This document shows, one piece after another, positions 20,880 to 30,311 of a stretch of DNA of 64,000 nt. The stretch covers positions 833,446 through 897,445 of the forward strand of contig NC_018254.1 of NCBI RefSeq assembly GCF_000227135.1. The letters are read 5' to 3'. The notes beneath the pieces are model-generated. The model saw nothing but the letters and a program-made list of their open reading frames with translations. It searched no databases and was not told the DNA's origin. The position numbers were made by a program, and so were the translations under genes. The stretch comes from Leishmania donovani. Its lineage: Eukaryota; Euglenozoa; Kinetoplastea; Trypanosomatida; Trypanosomatidae. How positions within the stretch are numbered: position 1 is the first letter of the stretch; every line of letters starts with the position of its first letter.

Positions 20880-21660
20880 CTTTTGTTGTGTTGCGTTGTG
20901 TTGTAGATCCCGTGGATGCGATGCGATCGAGAACGATGAGTCGCAAGCCGGAGGAGAGGAGGCCTGTCTCGGCGGCAATGGCGTTAACCGAGAAAGGAAA
21001 GGAATTCGATGTGGCCAGCCTCGTCGTCTCAGCGCTCCAGACAGGGAGGAGATGAAAAAGAGGGGGAAGGCGGTGGGAACGGGTAGCGGGAGGGAGAGAA
21101 GTGGATGCGGCGGAACTGAAAAGAAGAACGTTCGTGTGCCGGCGCGCTTTTCTTCCGCCGCCTTGACGTGGAGCAGCGAGGGAATGCGGTTTGACAACGA
21201 TAGCGGACGCGAGGTGGCTGAGCGCCTTACTAGTCCCTCGCATGGGTGCCTGTGAGTGTGTTGCAGAGGTCCGCCCTAAGGTGGGGCTCCTTCGAGATAC
21301 GCAATGCAGAATGCGTGCGCCGTGCGACCACCAAGGGGGTGGCGAAGAGATGACGGTAATGGCAGCGAGTGCGTTTGCATGACACCCGCGCGACTGCACA
21401 AGCATGCAAGAAGGTTCTTGTGTCACAGGTGAGGCACCAGCACAAGAGGAGATTGCAGAGAGCGATGCGAGCGAGTGTAGGTGTGCGTGGAAGTAGAAAA
21501 GAGTCGCAGGGAAAACGTGCCGGATGCATCGAGGAATGGGCGGTGTTGTTTGCCCTTTTCGGTAATAGCAGTGAGAGCAAGCACCCCGCATCCTCAGTCA
21601 CAGCGCATACTGCAGCTTCGCCGAAGAGTCACGCACAGACGCACACCCAACACACACACA
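20880..21660. other. Spacer between the SET-domain gene and the 53-residue gene
   Basis: About 0.8 kb holding the leader of the 53-codon gene and the distal 3'UTR of the SET-domain gene. Sequence is mixed, and no frame on either strand is convincing. Confidence 0.55.
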
Positions 21661-21661
21661 C

Positions 21662-21695
21662 ATATATATACATATATATATATATGTATACATAT
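21662..21695 (-). promoter_or_regulatory. AT-rich palindrome in the 3'UTR of the SET-domain gene
   Basis: Positions 21667-21690 form a perfect 24-base palindrome centred on alternating AT (outer sequence TATACATA). After one mismatch, four more complementary pairs flank it on each side. It begins 10-15 nt after the SET-domain stop codon on the transcript, so the mRNA could fold a long AU hairpin there. AU-rich 3'UTR elements are known regulators in trypanosomatids; a role here is inference. Confidence 0.5.
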
Positions 21696-21705
21696 CAACA
21701 TGCCA

Positions 21706-22836
21706 TCATTCGTCGTCACGCGACAGCAGCCGGTTCGCCTCCATCACCTGCGCGTCCATCATGCGCTCTCCGGCGCGACTCCACACGTCAGGGAATCGAC
21801 GCAGGTACAGCACGTCGCCAACATCCAGCGGCTCCAGCGCGCGCAAGGCAAAAAAGCCGCCGCCCTCCAGAAGTGCGGGGTCCATCAACTCGCTCTCCAG
21901 GTTGATCCGCTGTGCCACTCCTCGCGCCGTGCGCGTCTCCTGCGCCACAATCGGCTCCTCTTTGCCCTTCTCGAAGAAGGAGATCTGCAGCTCATCACAT
22001 TGCGCCCGAAGTGTCGCCACATCTGTGAAGGGGTAGTATTCGAGAACCGTATTGTGCGAGCCGTTCTCCAGCTGCGGGACGGCATCGACGAGGGGAACGA
22101 GGGTCGGGACGTACATCTCGCTCGACTTGGCTTTAAAGAAGTTCGTGCCGGGCACGAATGCCTCCACGGCGGCCGCCTCGATCGGCTGCGAGCGGAGGTG
22201 CACGCACGCCAGCCCACGAAAGAAGTTCTCCAGGAACACCTCCGGGTCTTCGCAGGCGTCTGTCGCCATCTCGGACAGATAGTGGTCCAGCACGCCGCTC
22301 TCCTCCTCGCGTTCCTTGCCCATGCCATTCGAGATGCCGTCGCGGCCGCGCGTGTCCTCCAAGAGGTAATGCACGTATGGCGTGTACACGGATTCCTCGA
22401 GGGAGGCGATGCGCGTCATCCAGCCAGCCTGTGCGAACTCGTACATGCAGGCGCTCCTCATGAAGGGCAAGCGCTCGTTGTAGTTCATCCAGTTCAACTG
22501 CAGCGGAAAAGCCGTGGACGGGCAGTCGTACATCTCTTTCGCGACCGTCAAGAAGTTGAAGCACGCGGAAAGGGGGCTGGTGATGATGGCCTGCCCCGGT
22601 CGGATCGGCTTCGAGGCGCGCAGACACCGGGCAAAGTGGATCGTCGACGTCATCTTCACGTTTCCGTACGCCCGCACCTGACGCTCGCGGCACCATTTGC
22701 TGAAGTTCTGCATGGTCTCCTTCTTGTACAGCCACGTTCCCACCTCCGTCACGAGGCGCGGCTTGCGCGTGGTATCACGGTGGATGGGGAGGCCCCCACC
22801 CATGGCGTTGTTCGCCGTCTGCAATGTACGTCGCAT
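21706..22836 (-). CDS. SET-domain (LSMT-like) protein, possibly mitochondrial
   Basis: 376 residues. The pattern is that of a split SET domain of the RuBisCO-methyltransferase/SETD type: an N-terminal part (about residues 60-110) with RCLRASKPIRPGQAIITSPL, a long helical insertion, then VPLVDAVPQLENGSHNTVLE (about 245-270), occupying the place of the family's DxxNH motif, and a final FFALRALEPLDVGDVLYLRR (about 340-360), matching the 'a.r.I..GEEl..YG' strand. The canonical Asn-His pair is not clean here, so methyltransferase activity is uncertain and a structural role is possible. The start MRRTLQTANNAMGGG is short, basic and free of acidic residues, compatible with mitochondrial import. I chose the ATG at 22836 on this ground; an upstream pyrimidine tract lies 36 nt before it. 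Substrate unknown. Confidence 0.65.
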   Translation of the reverse strand: MRRTLQTANNAMGGGLPIHRDTTRKPRLVTEVGTWLYKKETMQNFSKWCRERQVRAYGNVKMTSTIHFARCLRASKPIRPGQAIITSPLSACFNFLTVAKEMYDCPSTAFPLQLNWMNYNERLPFMRSACMYEFAQAGWMTRIASLEESVYTPYVHYLLEDTRGRDGISNGMGKEREEESGVLDHYLSEMATDACEDPEVFLENFFRGLACVHLRSQPIEAAAVEAFVPGTNFFKAKSSEMYVPTLVPLVDAVPQLENGSHNTVLEYYPFTDVATLRAQCDELQISFFEKGKEEPIVAQETRTARGVAQRINLESELMDPALLEGGGFFALRALEPLDVGDVLYLRRFPDVWSRAGERMMDAQVMEANRLLSRDDE

Positions 22837-22871
22837 CCTAATAAAGACGATAGAATGTGCAGGAGGAACGC

Positions 22872-22896
22872 ACTTGGAGGGGGAGGGGGGGGGGGC
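22872..22896 (-). promoter_or_regulatory. Candidate trans-splicing acceptor for the SET-domain gene
   Basis: On the minus strand a C/T tract (CCCCCCCCCCCTCCCCCTCC) leads into AAG, placing an AG at 22874-22873, 36 nt upstream of the ATG at 22836. Pattern-based inference. Confidence 0.45.
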
Positions 22897-22977
22897 GATC
22901 AGCTTAGGCCCCTCTTCTCCTCGACTTCCCTTTTCCACTCTCAGTCCTGCGTCAGCACGCGCTGCATCGATGTTCTT

Positions 22978-23557
22978 CTATTTGCATGCGCATATTTGTG
23001 TGTATGTGCAACGGTTTGCGTGTGCGTGGAGAGAGGGAGTAGCATGGGATGTGGATGTGGATCCGAGGAGTTCAGTGTATGGACGTGTGAGAAGCGCGTT
23101 CCATGGCAATACGAGAGCGTGGCACACAAGTTCAGTGTGATGAGGTGCGAAAGGAGAAGGCTGGGGCAGAGTGGAAGGAGAGAACACCGGGACTAGCGCG
23201 TTGTCACGTGTATGTGCGTAGGTGCGCGTGTGGGTGTTCTGCAGATTGAGAGTCACGCAGGCGCCCGTGCACCCATATACGCTGCCCATAGCAGTCCAAC
23301 CGAGTAGGTAGGAGAGAGAGAGAAGCAACAAAAGGCAGCGCCGATGATGAGGCGTTACATCGGCCGTGTCCATCCCACACCGCAAGTGGCAGGTGCCGTC
23401 TGCAAACTCCTCAGTGCCCACAAGAGCGTTTGTTAGGTGAGCAAGGGCGTCCGCATGCCCCCGGATGTGCTGCAGACCGGCAACCTCGCTGCCGCTGCTG
23501 CCGCTTCTCCTCTGCAGCCCCCCCCCCCCTCACAGTGTCGACCCTCGTCATCATCAT
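22978..23557 (-). other. Candidate small gene split at a run of 12 C
   Basis: Downstream of the C run at 23518-23529, one minus-strand frame encodes a non-repetitive segment (including SEVAGLQHIRGHADALAHLT, then NALVGTEEFADGTCHLRCGM) and a hydrophobic stretch (CLLLLLSLSYLLGWTAMG). It then runs through CA-repeat-like sequence to a stop at 22978. Its own frame has a TGA just 5' of the homopolymer. A neighbouring frame offers three ATGs at 23557-23549 that would join it if the run were one base shorter (or two longer). A sequencing error, a true frameshift or chance are all possible. I do not recognise the family. The spacing (about 0.85 kb from the CFAP57 stop) would suit a separate gene. Confidence 0.3.
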
Positions 23558-24417
23558 CCTCACATGGTTTGTTGAATGGGGCGGTTGTAAAGATGCTGGT
23601 CGAAGTGCGCGCCCGACAGACAGAGGCAGCACGCAAAGACACGTGCAAAAAGTGCCCACGCTGGAGAGGGGAGAGAGGGCGAGAAGAAGAGGTATGATAC
23701 ATGTGAATACATACACAAGCGCGCAGCCGCACACGCGCATGCATGCTTGCGCTGCATCAACGCCACACCTTAGGGGCAGCGGCAGTGCACGGAGGGGAAG
23801 CGCACCGGAGAGGGAGAAGAGACCGCGAGGACGGGCACGGTGCATCTGGCAACAAAAGCGTGAACAACCACGCAAACAAAGGAAAGCAACGAGGATGCGA
23901 GCATCGCCAGACACGAGGAACTAGACGACGTGTGCGGGTGAACGTATCGGCGGGTATGCGCGGGTGGGTTGGGGACGTGTGGTTCGAGAAACGTTGAAGT
24001 CATACATCAAGGAAGGCAGAAAAGAAAAGAATCAGAAGAGAGAAAGAGAAAGAGGCACATACGCACGGGCACAGACAGTGGAAGAGAATGCCAGCGTGTT
24101 ATGTGATGGCGGGGTATCAGCGAACTGCGAACAGCCCAGCACACAGACAACAACGGGCAGCGACGAGAGACACACGTCGATGGTGTGGGAGGGCGCAGAA
24201 GGGAAGGGACCGACCGACAGACGGACAGAGAGTGAGAGAGATGTGAGCATACTTGCATGGCACAGGCCTGGTTGTGGTCATCCCACCCATGTGAGCGCTC
24301 TCGCTCCCTTTTTTTGCCCACCCGCCCACCCACCTCTACTTCCACACGCTCGCGTGCCTGTGCGGGTGCCTATGCGTGCGTGCGTTGCTCTACGGACGAT
24401 GATCGTCTGTAGCTCTG
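23558..24417. other. Spacer: 3'UTR of CFAP57
   Basis: About 0.86 kb of purine-rich sequence directly after the CFAP57 stop codon, with GA-rich patches (24005-24055 and 24225-24245). No gene is supported on either strand. Confidence 0.55.
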
Positions 24418-27400
24418 CTACGTGATGGCAAGGGAGTCTACGGGTGGAAGTCGTACACTCTCCTTCTGCACCTCTCTAGAGTCCGGCAGCCCAGCAAGGG
24501 AGCGCTCTAGCTTCTCGATGTACGCGCGCAACATGCGCAGCTCGCGACTGCTTATCTCGATCTCTGACTGCGGTGTCACTGGTCGCTGGCCTGCGCTGCC
24601 GCCAGTGCCACCGCGCCGACGCGTCCTGTTGCCGCCGCGGGTGTTATCCACCTCGCTGGGGGAAAGCTGAATCGAGCGTCCGACAGCGTCCGTGACGGCG
24701 GAGCCCATTGTGTCGGTGGCGCCCGCGTCCGCGACGCTGCTGCGCTCGTCGTTGGCGCGACCTGCGCCGCGGCATGCCCCACCCCCGCCCGCGCCCGCGC
24801 GCCGCTGCATTTGATACTGCTGCTGCTGTTTGGACACCGTGTCTGCCGCCACCCGCGCACGCAGATGATCCATCTCGCCGCGCAGCGAGTGGATCTCGCG
24901 AATGAGTGATAGGTTCTCCGTCATCATCGCCGAGACCTCCTTCTTGTGCCGCTGCTCGTCAGACTTAAGCTTGCGCCGGAGGGCGTCGACAGAGGTGGAG
25001 AGGTACTCGAGCTGAGACTGCAGCTCGTGCTTTACGTTCGGGTCCGCCGGAGCGATTTGCTTGACATCGCGCGGTGCGACGTGCACCTCGTACAGCCGCG
25101 CAACGGCGGCAGCCAAGGACGCCGGGTCCTGTAGCTGATGGGCAAGCTCCCCAATGTCACGCTCAGCTCGCGAGCGGTACGTCTCCAACCCTTGCAGCTC
25201 CCGCAGCCGAGCCTGCAGCGTGCGTTGCTGTTCGGCAATGTCCTTCTTCAACTCCTCCGTGTTCTGGCGCAGGGTAAGGTTGCTCGTGTGCTGCTCCTCG
25301 AGGTTCGCGTTCTGCTGCTTCGTTTCCTGGTTCAGCTCCGCGATCTCGCGCTGCTTAGGCTCTATCTGCCCCTTCAGCTCGCGGATTTGGTGGTCGAGCA
25401 CGTACTTGTGCTTCTCCAGCTCCTGGTTACGCTTCTTGAGGCTGTAGATGACCTTCTCCTTCTTCTCCGTGACGCTGTCGCGCTCGTCGATGTCCTGGTG
25501 CAGCTGCGCTACCTGCTGCGTCAGGTCCGTCAACTGGCTCTGCAGGGCTGCCTTGGCGCCGTCGAGCAGCTGAAGCTCGTTTGTGCGAACCTCGATCTCC
25601 CGCTCCAGCCGCATCGAGTTCTTCCGCATCACGGCCCCCTCGCCCTTCAGGTGCAGGAATCGCTCCCGTGCCCGCTGCAGAGTGCCTTGCTGCTTCTGAA
25701 AGACCGACTGCGACTCCGAGTCGGTGTCCAGCTCAAGCTGATGGAGGGTGACGCGGTTCGTCTCGTTACTGTGCTCCAGCTGGCGGTGAAGTTTACGCAC
25801 AGCCTCGGTGCGCTGGCTCAGAACGTCCTGGAAGTGCGCCTCGTCCTCGGTGCGGGCCTGCGCCAGGCTGGCACGCAACGTCTTGAGCTCCGCCGCGTGT
25901 GCCACCTTCGTCGTCTCAAGGCGGTGCTGAAGCGCGCCGCACTCGTCGGCAAGGGTGTCGACTTCGCGTTGGCGCTCCATCTCCACGTCCTCCAGCGTCT
26001 GCGCTGCATCCCGTGCCATCTCGTTCTTGGCGTCCAGAAAGGTCTGCTCCTGATCCGCCTTTGCATGTTGGAGGGCGTCGTACTCTGCTGCCAACGCGAT
26101 GGCGTCCTGCTGCAGCTCCTCTGCCCGCTCACGGGTGCGAGTGCCCTGCTCGTGCGCGCGACGCTTATCCTCGCTTTCCATGTCCGTCTTCAGTTTTTCA
26201 ATGTACTGCTGCAGGCTCTCAATCTCAATGCGTTGCTCCTCCATCTCCTGTTTCGTGACGAGCACCTCCTCGGTGAAGTTCATGTTGCGGCGGCTCGCCG
26301 GGTCGTGGTGCTGGCCAGTGGTGCTGGTGGCTCCCGCACCCGTGGGCTTCACCTTATCCTTCTCAGCGAAGATCTCCCACATGATGACGCTGCCGTCTGC
26401 GCTGGCGGTGAAGAGCGTCGTCTCATCGAAGGACAGCGCCATGCGGGTCACCGGCAACGCGTGCGCGGCAATCGGGGCCTCCTGAATGCCGGCCTGCAGC
26501 GGGAACGTCATAGCCTTTACGGAGCCGTCTTCTGCGCCGGCGATCAGCACGCGCTGGTGCGGCGCCACCAGGAGGCGCGTCAGGGCCGTCTCAGTGAACT
26601 CGTAGTCGCCCACGCTGTTGCCCAGGACGTTGCTAATACCACCGCCACCACCCGAAGACGTCGCCGTCATGCCACCCGCGGCACCCCGCGCGCCTGGGCC
26701 GCCAGCTGCGACGCCCTTGTTTGTGCCTGCGTTGATGGTGCCGAGGCTCTGCCGATCAATCTCGCGCAGCAGCACCTTCCACGACACGTCCAGCGCCGTC
26801 GCCGGTGTAGGTGCTGCCACCGCCCAGACACTGCGGTCATCGGACGCGATTGCGACATACTGGAAGCGCCTATCGGAATGCTCCGTCTGCTTGCGCATCT
26901 CGGATATGTTCCAGTCCATGATCATGCCATCCGACGAGCACGTCACGGCGCGGTTGTCCGTTGGGTACGCCGTCGTAGAGCACCACTGGAAGTCCTTGAT
27001 GCGCTGCGGGTGGCCGCGCAGCTGCCCTTGCAGCTCGCACGTGTTCGCGTCCTCGACGTAGACAAGGTTATGGTGCACAATGGCAAAGAGTTGGCCACCC
27101 TTCGCGAAGAATACGTCGGACGCGTTGCGCAGGTTGATCGTGCGGCGCTCACGCAACGAACTCCAGAGCACACTCATGACACGCACCTTGTCAGGAAAAC
27201 AGACGACCGCCATGAGGCCGTCGGGGTGGATCGCGACAGCGCCGGGCTCCGATGCGAAGAACTGGCACATGAGCAACTGCCCCGTCTGCGTGTTCCAGAC
27301 ACGGATGCTGTGGTCGCTGCCGGAGGTGATGAGCAGCGGCTTGCGAACACTGCAGTCCATACCGTTTACGCGGCCGCAGTGGGTGAAAGGGTACAGAGAC

Positions 27401-29193
27401 TGGAAGAGCATGCTGCGAGTCGACACATGCCCGGGTATGGCCGCCAACGACGCCCGCCCGAGATCGCCGCCGCTGTGCTCGAGGAGGGAGGGAAGCTGCG
27501 CAAGCAGCACCGGTGCCTCATCACCACCTGCTCCACCAGCGGAGGCGGAGGTCATCGTGGAAACGTTCGACGTGTGGAACATCGCCTCGCGCGCCGCCCA
27601 GTTCTGCTGGAAGTTAAGCCCGTACAGCTTTCCGGACGCCGTGAGCACCGCTAAGCACTCCTCCGCCTGATCAAGGGCCAAGGCCGACACCCTGTACCGC
27701 TGCCCATTGCTGCCCATGGTTTGGCCAGCGTTATCAATGCCGCCTTTGTAGGCGCTTGCGTCGTCGCTTGCGGTGCTCTGACCTCGTCGCCCAGCAGCTG
27801 TCCCTGCGGACGCCTTCGCCCTGGCACCCTTCGCGTCAATCTGGTCGCGGAGCTGGAAGAGGCGGCCGGTGCGTCCCTTGTCACTTCTCTCCGCGTCTGC
27901 GGTTGTCGACGGTGGCACAGCAGCCGCAGCGGCGGTGTCTGTGATTGACATCAGCGCTGGAGCGGCCGGCTTCTGTCCGGCAGATGCGTGATGCGGTGCA
28001 TGTGGCGAGCGCTGTTGTTGCAGCTCGCCAGCCTCGTAGGCGGGTACCTCTAGTCGGCACACGAACGTGTAGCCGGTCGTGTCACCTGCAACGATCTCGC
28101 CGTTCAGTGCGTCCGCGACGCCGTCGGCACCAGCGGCGTTGTTGTCGCCCTGGAAAATGAGAACATTACCTTGGCTCGTTCCGGCAATGAACCCGCTGTG
28201 GTGCTGCGCCCGCTGATGCTGCTGCTGATGTGTGGGAACAATGCACATCACCACGTCCACTGGCACGGCGGCCCCCGCCCCCTCCAGGAGGGGCTCGGAA
28301 GTTGAGCCTCGCAGATGTGACGGCGGCGATGGCGGTATCTCAATCGCACTCATGTACCGCCCGTCCTGGATCAGTAAAAGTCGTCCACTGTGCGTCGCCA
28401 CGACGACGTTGTGTTCGGTGACCCAGAGGTGCGTCGAAAAGCTCTCAAACTGCTCGCGCGGCACGCCCGTGCTCGGCTGCGGCTGGAGGAGACCCTCAGT
28501 GTAACGGTAAAAGCGAAAGAAGCCAATACCTGCCACGGTCACCAGCAGCGGATCGAGGGGGCAGACACCGATGCTCGTGACGACCTGCGGTGGTGCGCGC
28601 AATGTCGCGAGGGCGCTGCGCGCCGCAGTGCGGGCAGCTGCGTCGAGCTTCTGCGTGCCCCCCTCCTGGAGAATGGAGTCGCTATCGATGCTAGCTGCGT
28701 TGCCGCTCGACGTCGACCCCTGCGCCTGCGCGCTTGTCAAGTACAGCTGCCCCACCGACACGGACGCCAGAGGCTGCGAGCGCTCCCAGTTCCAGTAGTG
28801 CAAATTCCACCCTGGCGCGCCGCCCTGGGTAACGAGGTGCCGCCCATCACTGCTGAAGCTGAGGGCTACATACCGATCGCTATCCAGGTCCGTCACACTC
28901 AGAACTTTGCGGCGCTTGCGAGTCACGGTGTCTATGATCTGCACCTGCGGATGCGGGCCGCTCTCAGCGATCGCCATGAACTTCTTATTCGCGCTCATTG
29001 CGATGGCGGTGATGGCCGTGCTCTGGTACGCCGCCTCGAGGAAGCGCTGCGTGCACGATTTTGGCTGTTGCAGCACAATGGTCTTGCCGACCGGGTAGAC
29101 GAGTGAGCCGTCATCAAGCCAGTGCAAGCAGTTCTTGCCGTCATGGTTCGTGCCAAAGACGTAGCGCTTCACGAGCGCACGCCTCGAGTCCAT
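24418..29193 (-). CDS. CFAP57: CFAP57 (FAP57/WDR65) axonemal protein
   Basis: 1591 residues. The N-terminus RRALVKRYVFGTNHDGKNCL, followed by SLVYPVGKTIVLQQ, is the typical start of CFAP57: a VFG motif, then 'vlYPvG' and the first WD40 blade. WD40 repeats occupy about residues 10-770, with recognisable endings such as GSDHSIRVWNTQTGQLLMCQ, CSSDGMIMDWNISEM and TASADGSVIMWEIF. From about 800 to 1470 the protein is a long coiled coil, matching the family's architecture. The C-terminal 100 residues are Gly/Arg-rich, then end in a short helix. Low-complexity insertions (about 330-530) sit between blades. CFAP57 is an axonemal scaffold linked to a subset of inner-arm dynein regulation in Chlamydomonas and mammals, so the product should act in the flagellum. 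Length is somewhat above the roughly 1250 residues usual for the family. Confidence 0.9.
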   Translation of the reverse strand: MDSRRALVKRYVFGTNHDGKNCLHWLDDGSLVYPVGKTIVLQQPKSCTQRFLEAAYQSTAITAIAMSANKKFMAIAESGPHPQVQIIDTVTRKRRKVLSVTDLDSDRYVALSFSSDGRHLVTQGGAPGWNLHYWNWERSQPLASVSVGQLYLTSAQAQGSTSSGNAASIDSDSILQEGGTQKLDAAARTAARSALATLRAPPQVVTSIGVCPLDPLLVTVAGIGFFRFYRYTEGLLQPQPSTGVPREQFESFSTHLWVTEHNVVVATHSGRLLLIQDGRYMSAIEIPPSPPSHLRGSTSEPLLEGAGAAVPVDVVMCIVPTHQQQHQRAQHHSGFIAGTSQGNVLIFQGDNNAAGADGVADALNGEIVAGDTTGYTFVCRLEVPAYEAGELQQQRSPHAPHHASAGQKPAAPALMSITDTAAAAAVPPSTTADAERSDKGRTGRLFQLRDQIDAKGARAKASAGTAAGRRGQSTASDDASAYKGGIDNAGQTMGSNGQRYRVSALALDQAEECLAVLTASGKLYGLNFQQNWAAREAMFHTSNVSTMTSASAGGAGGDEAPVLLAQLPSLLEHSGGDLGRASLAAIPGHVSTRSMLFQSLYPFTHCGRVNGMDCSVRKPLLITSGSDHSIRVWNTQTGQLLMCQFFASEPGAVAIHPDGLMAVVCFPDKVRVMSVLWSSLRERRTINLRNASDVFFAKGGQLFAIVHHNLVYVEDANTCELQGQLRGHPQRIKDFQWCSTTAYPTDNRAVTCSSDGMIMDWNISEMRKQTEHSDRRFQYVAIASDDRSVWAVAAPTPATALDVSWKVLLREIDRQSLGTINAGTNKGVAAGGPGARGAAGGMTATSSGGGGGISNVLGNSVGDYEFTETALTRLLVAPHQRVLIAGAEDGSVKAMTFPLQAGIQEAPIAAHALPVTRMALSFDETTLFTASADGSVIMWEIFAEKDKVKPTGAGATSTTGQHHDPASRRNMNFTEEVLVTKQEMEEQRIEIESLQQYIEKLKTDMESEDKRRAHEQGTRTRERAEELQQDAIALAAEYDALQHAKADQEQTFLDAKNEMARDAAQTLEDVEMERQREVDTLADECGALQHRLETTKVAHAAELKTLRASLAQARTEDEAHFQDVLSQRTEAVRKLHRQLEHSNETNRVTLHQLELDTDSESQSVFQKQQGTLQRARERFLHLKGEGAVMRKNSMRLEREIEVRTNELQLLDGAKAALQSQLTDLTQQVAQLHQDIDERDSVTEKKEKVIYSLKKRNQELEKHKYVLDHQIRELKGQIEPKQREIAELNQETKQQNANLEEQHTSNLTLRQNTEELKKDIAEQQRTLQARLRELQGLETYRSRAERDIGELAHQLQDPASLAAAVARLYEVHVAPRDVKQIAPADPNVKHELQSQLEYLSTSVDALRRKLKSDEQRHKKEVSAMMTENLSLIREIHSLRGEMDHLRARVAADTVSKQQQQYQMQRRAGAGGGGACRGAGRANDERSSVADAGATDTMGSAVTDAVGRSIQLSPSEVDNTRGGNRTRRRGGTGGSAGQRPVTPQSEIEISSRELRMLRAYIEKLERSLAGLPDSREVQKESVRLPPVDSLAIT

Positions 29194-30311
29194 GATGCGT
29201 TGCTTCTATCGTCGTCTGTGTGCTGGTCAAGGGCCGCCCCCTCACCTTCATGTGTCGAGGCACCTTTTCTGCCCGTACGAAAGAAGTCTGTGTCGCTGTT
29301 TTCAGTGTGTCACGAGGCACTGAGGCGAGTGTGTCCGCTGTCAGCCAAGGCTTCGCACTGCAGCCCTGCCTCCTCTCAGCTGGGGCGTCTACAGTCGATC
29401 CTCGCAGCGACACACGCGCTTACCCACAGATACACACACAGACGTGCGCGCAGAAAGAAAGAGGGGGGAGGGAAGGCGAGGAGGAGAGGCGAATGCGTAC
29501 AAGGCGGCCGTGAGTTGAATTGCCGAGGCCACAGTCGCAGGAGAGAGAGAGCGAGGGACGAAGCTGCGAACCGAAAAAAAAAACGAGAAGCAGACGCGCA
29601 CAACGGGAGGAGGTGGCTGCAGGTGGAGAACTGATGGAAACGCACCCAAGCCGCGCAGCGCCCAAAGACTGCCGTTGTAGGGGCGAAGGGCGGAGAGGAG
29701 AGAGGAGGAGAAAGTGGAGCACACACACACACACGTGCGCACGCAGATAAAAGGAGAGTCGGCAGGCCCTGGAGGAGCTTACATCCTGCCACGCGTTCAC
29801 GCATAGAGGGGAACAAAGAAAAGGGAGAAGCGGGTGATCGGCACGGTACGTCGTTTCACAACGACAGCGGTATCCATTTCTTTCCTTCTTGGTTTCGCTT
29901 CCAGCTTGCCGCGACCACTTTGCCTCATCGCCTTCATCCGCGGAGGCGAGCGGTCGGAAGAGAGAGAGACTCAGTTGCAGCCCTGCGCATCCCACATCGA
30001 TAGTGTGGGCGCATACTCAGCGCACAGGATGGGGAGGGGGGACGAAGAGCGGCAAACCACTTCAACTTTGCGGCAGTGCCTCCTGTTATGTCTGCGTGTC
30101 TCTGCATGCATGTTCAGGTACGCGCCGTCAAGGATTCTGGGAGGCGCATGAAGAAAACATAAAACACCATCAATCATCACGCGTCAGCACCGCTATTAAT
30201 ACCAACAAGATCGGTGTCGCGACCTCCTTCGCCACCCCCGGTCCTGCTTGCACCTTGCGAAGAGCAATGCTTGGCTGTACACTTCACCCAACAACCCTAG
30301 ACGGCAGATGA
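29194..30311. other. Spacer: CFAP57 leader and TIM50-like gene 3'UTR
   Basis: About 1.1 kb without a gene. Purine blocks at 29447-29490 and 29545-29590 are long pyrimidine tracts on the sense strand and the most likely trans-splicing signals for CFAP57. A CA microsatellite lies at 29718-29736. Confidence 0.55.

Noticed and set aside
21481..23196. Plus-strand open frame of 571 codons
   Set aside because: Antisense to the SET-domain gene and running through AT and TG repeats; composition is that of a shadow frame.
25138..27654. Plus-strand open frame of 838 codons
   Set aside because: It lies wholly antisense to CFAP57, has Leu/Arg/His-rich composition typical of the reverse of GC-rich coding sequence, and shows no domain.
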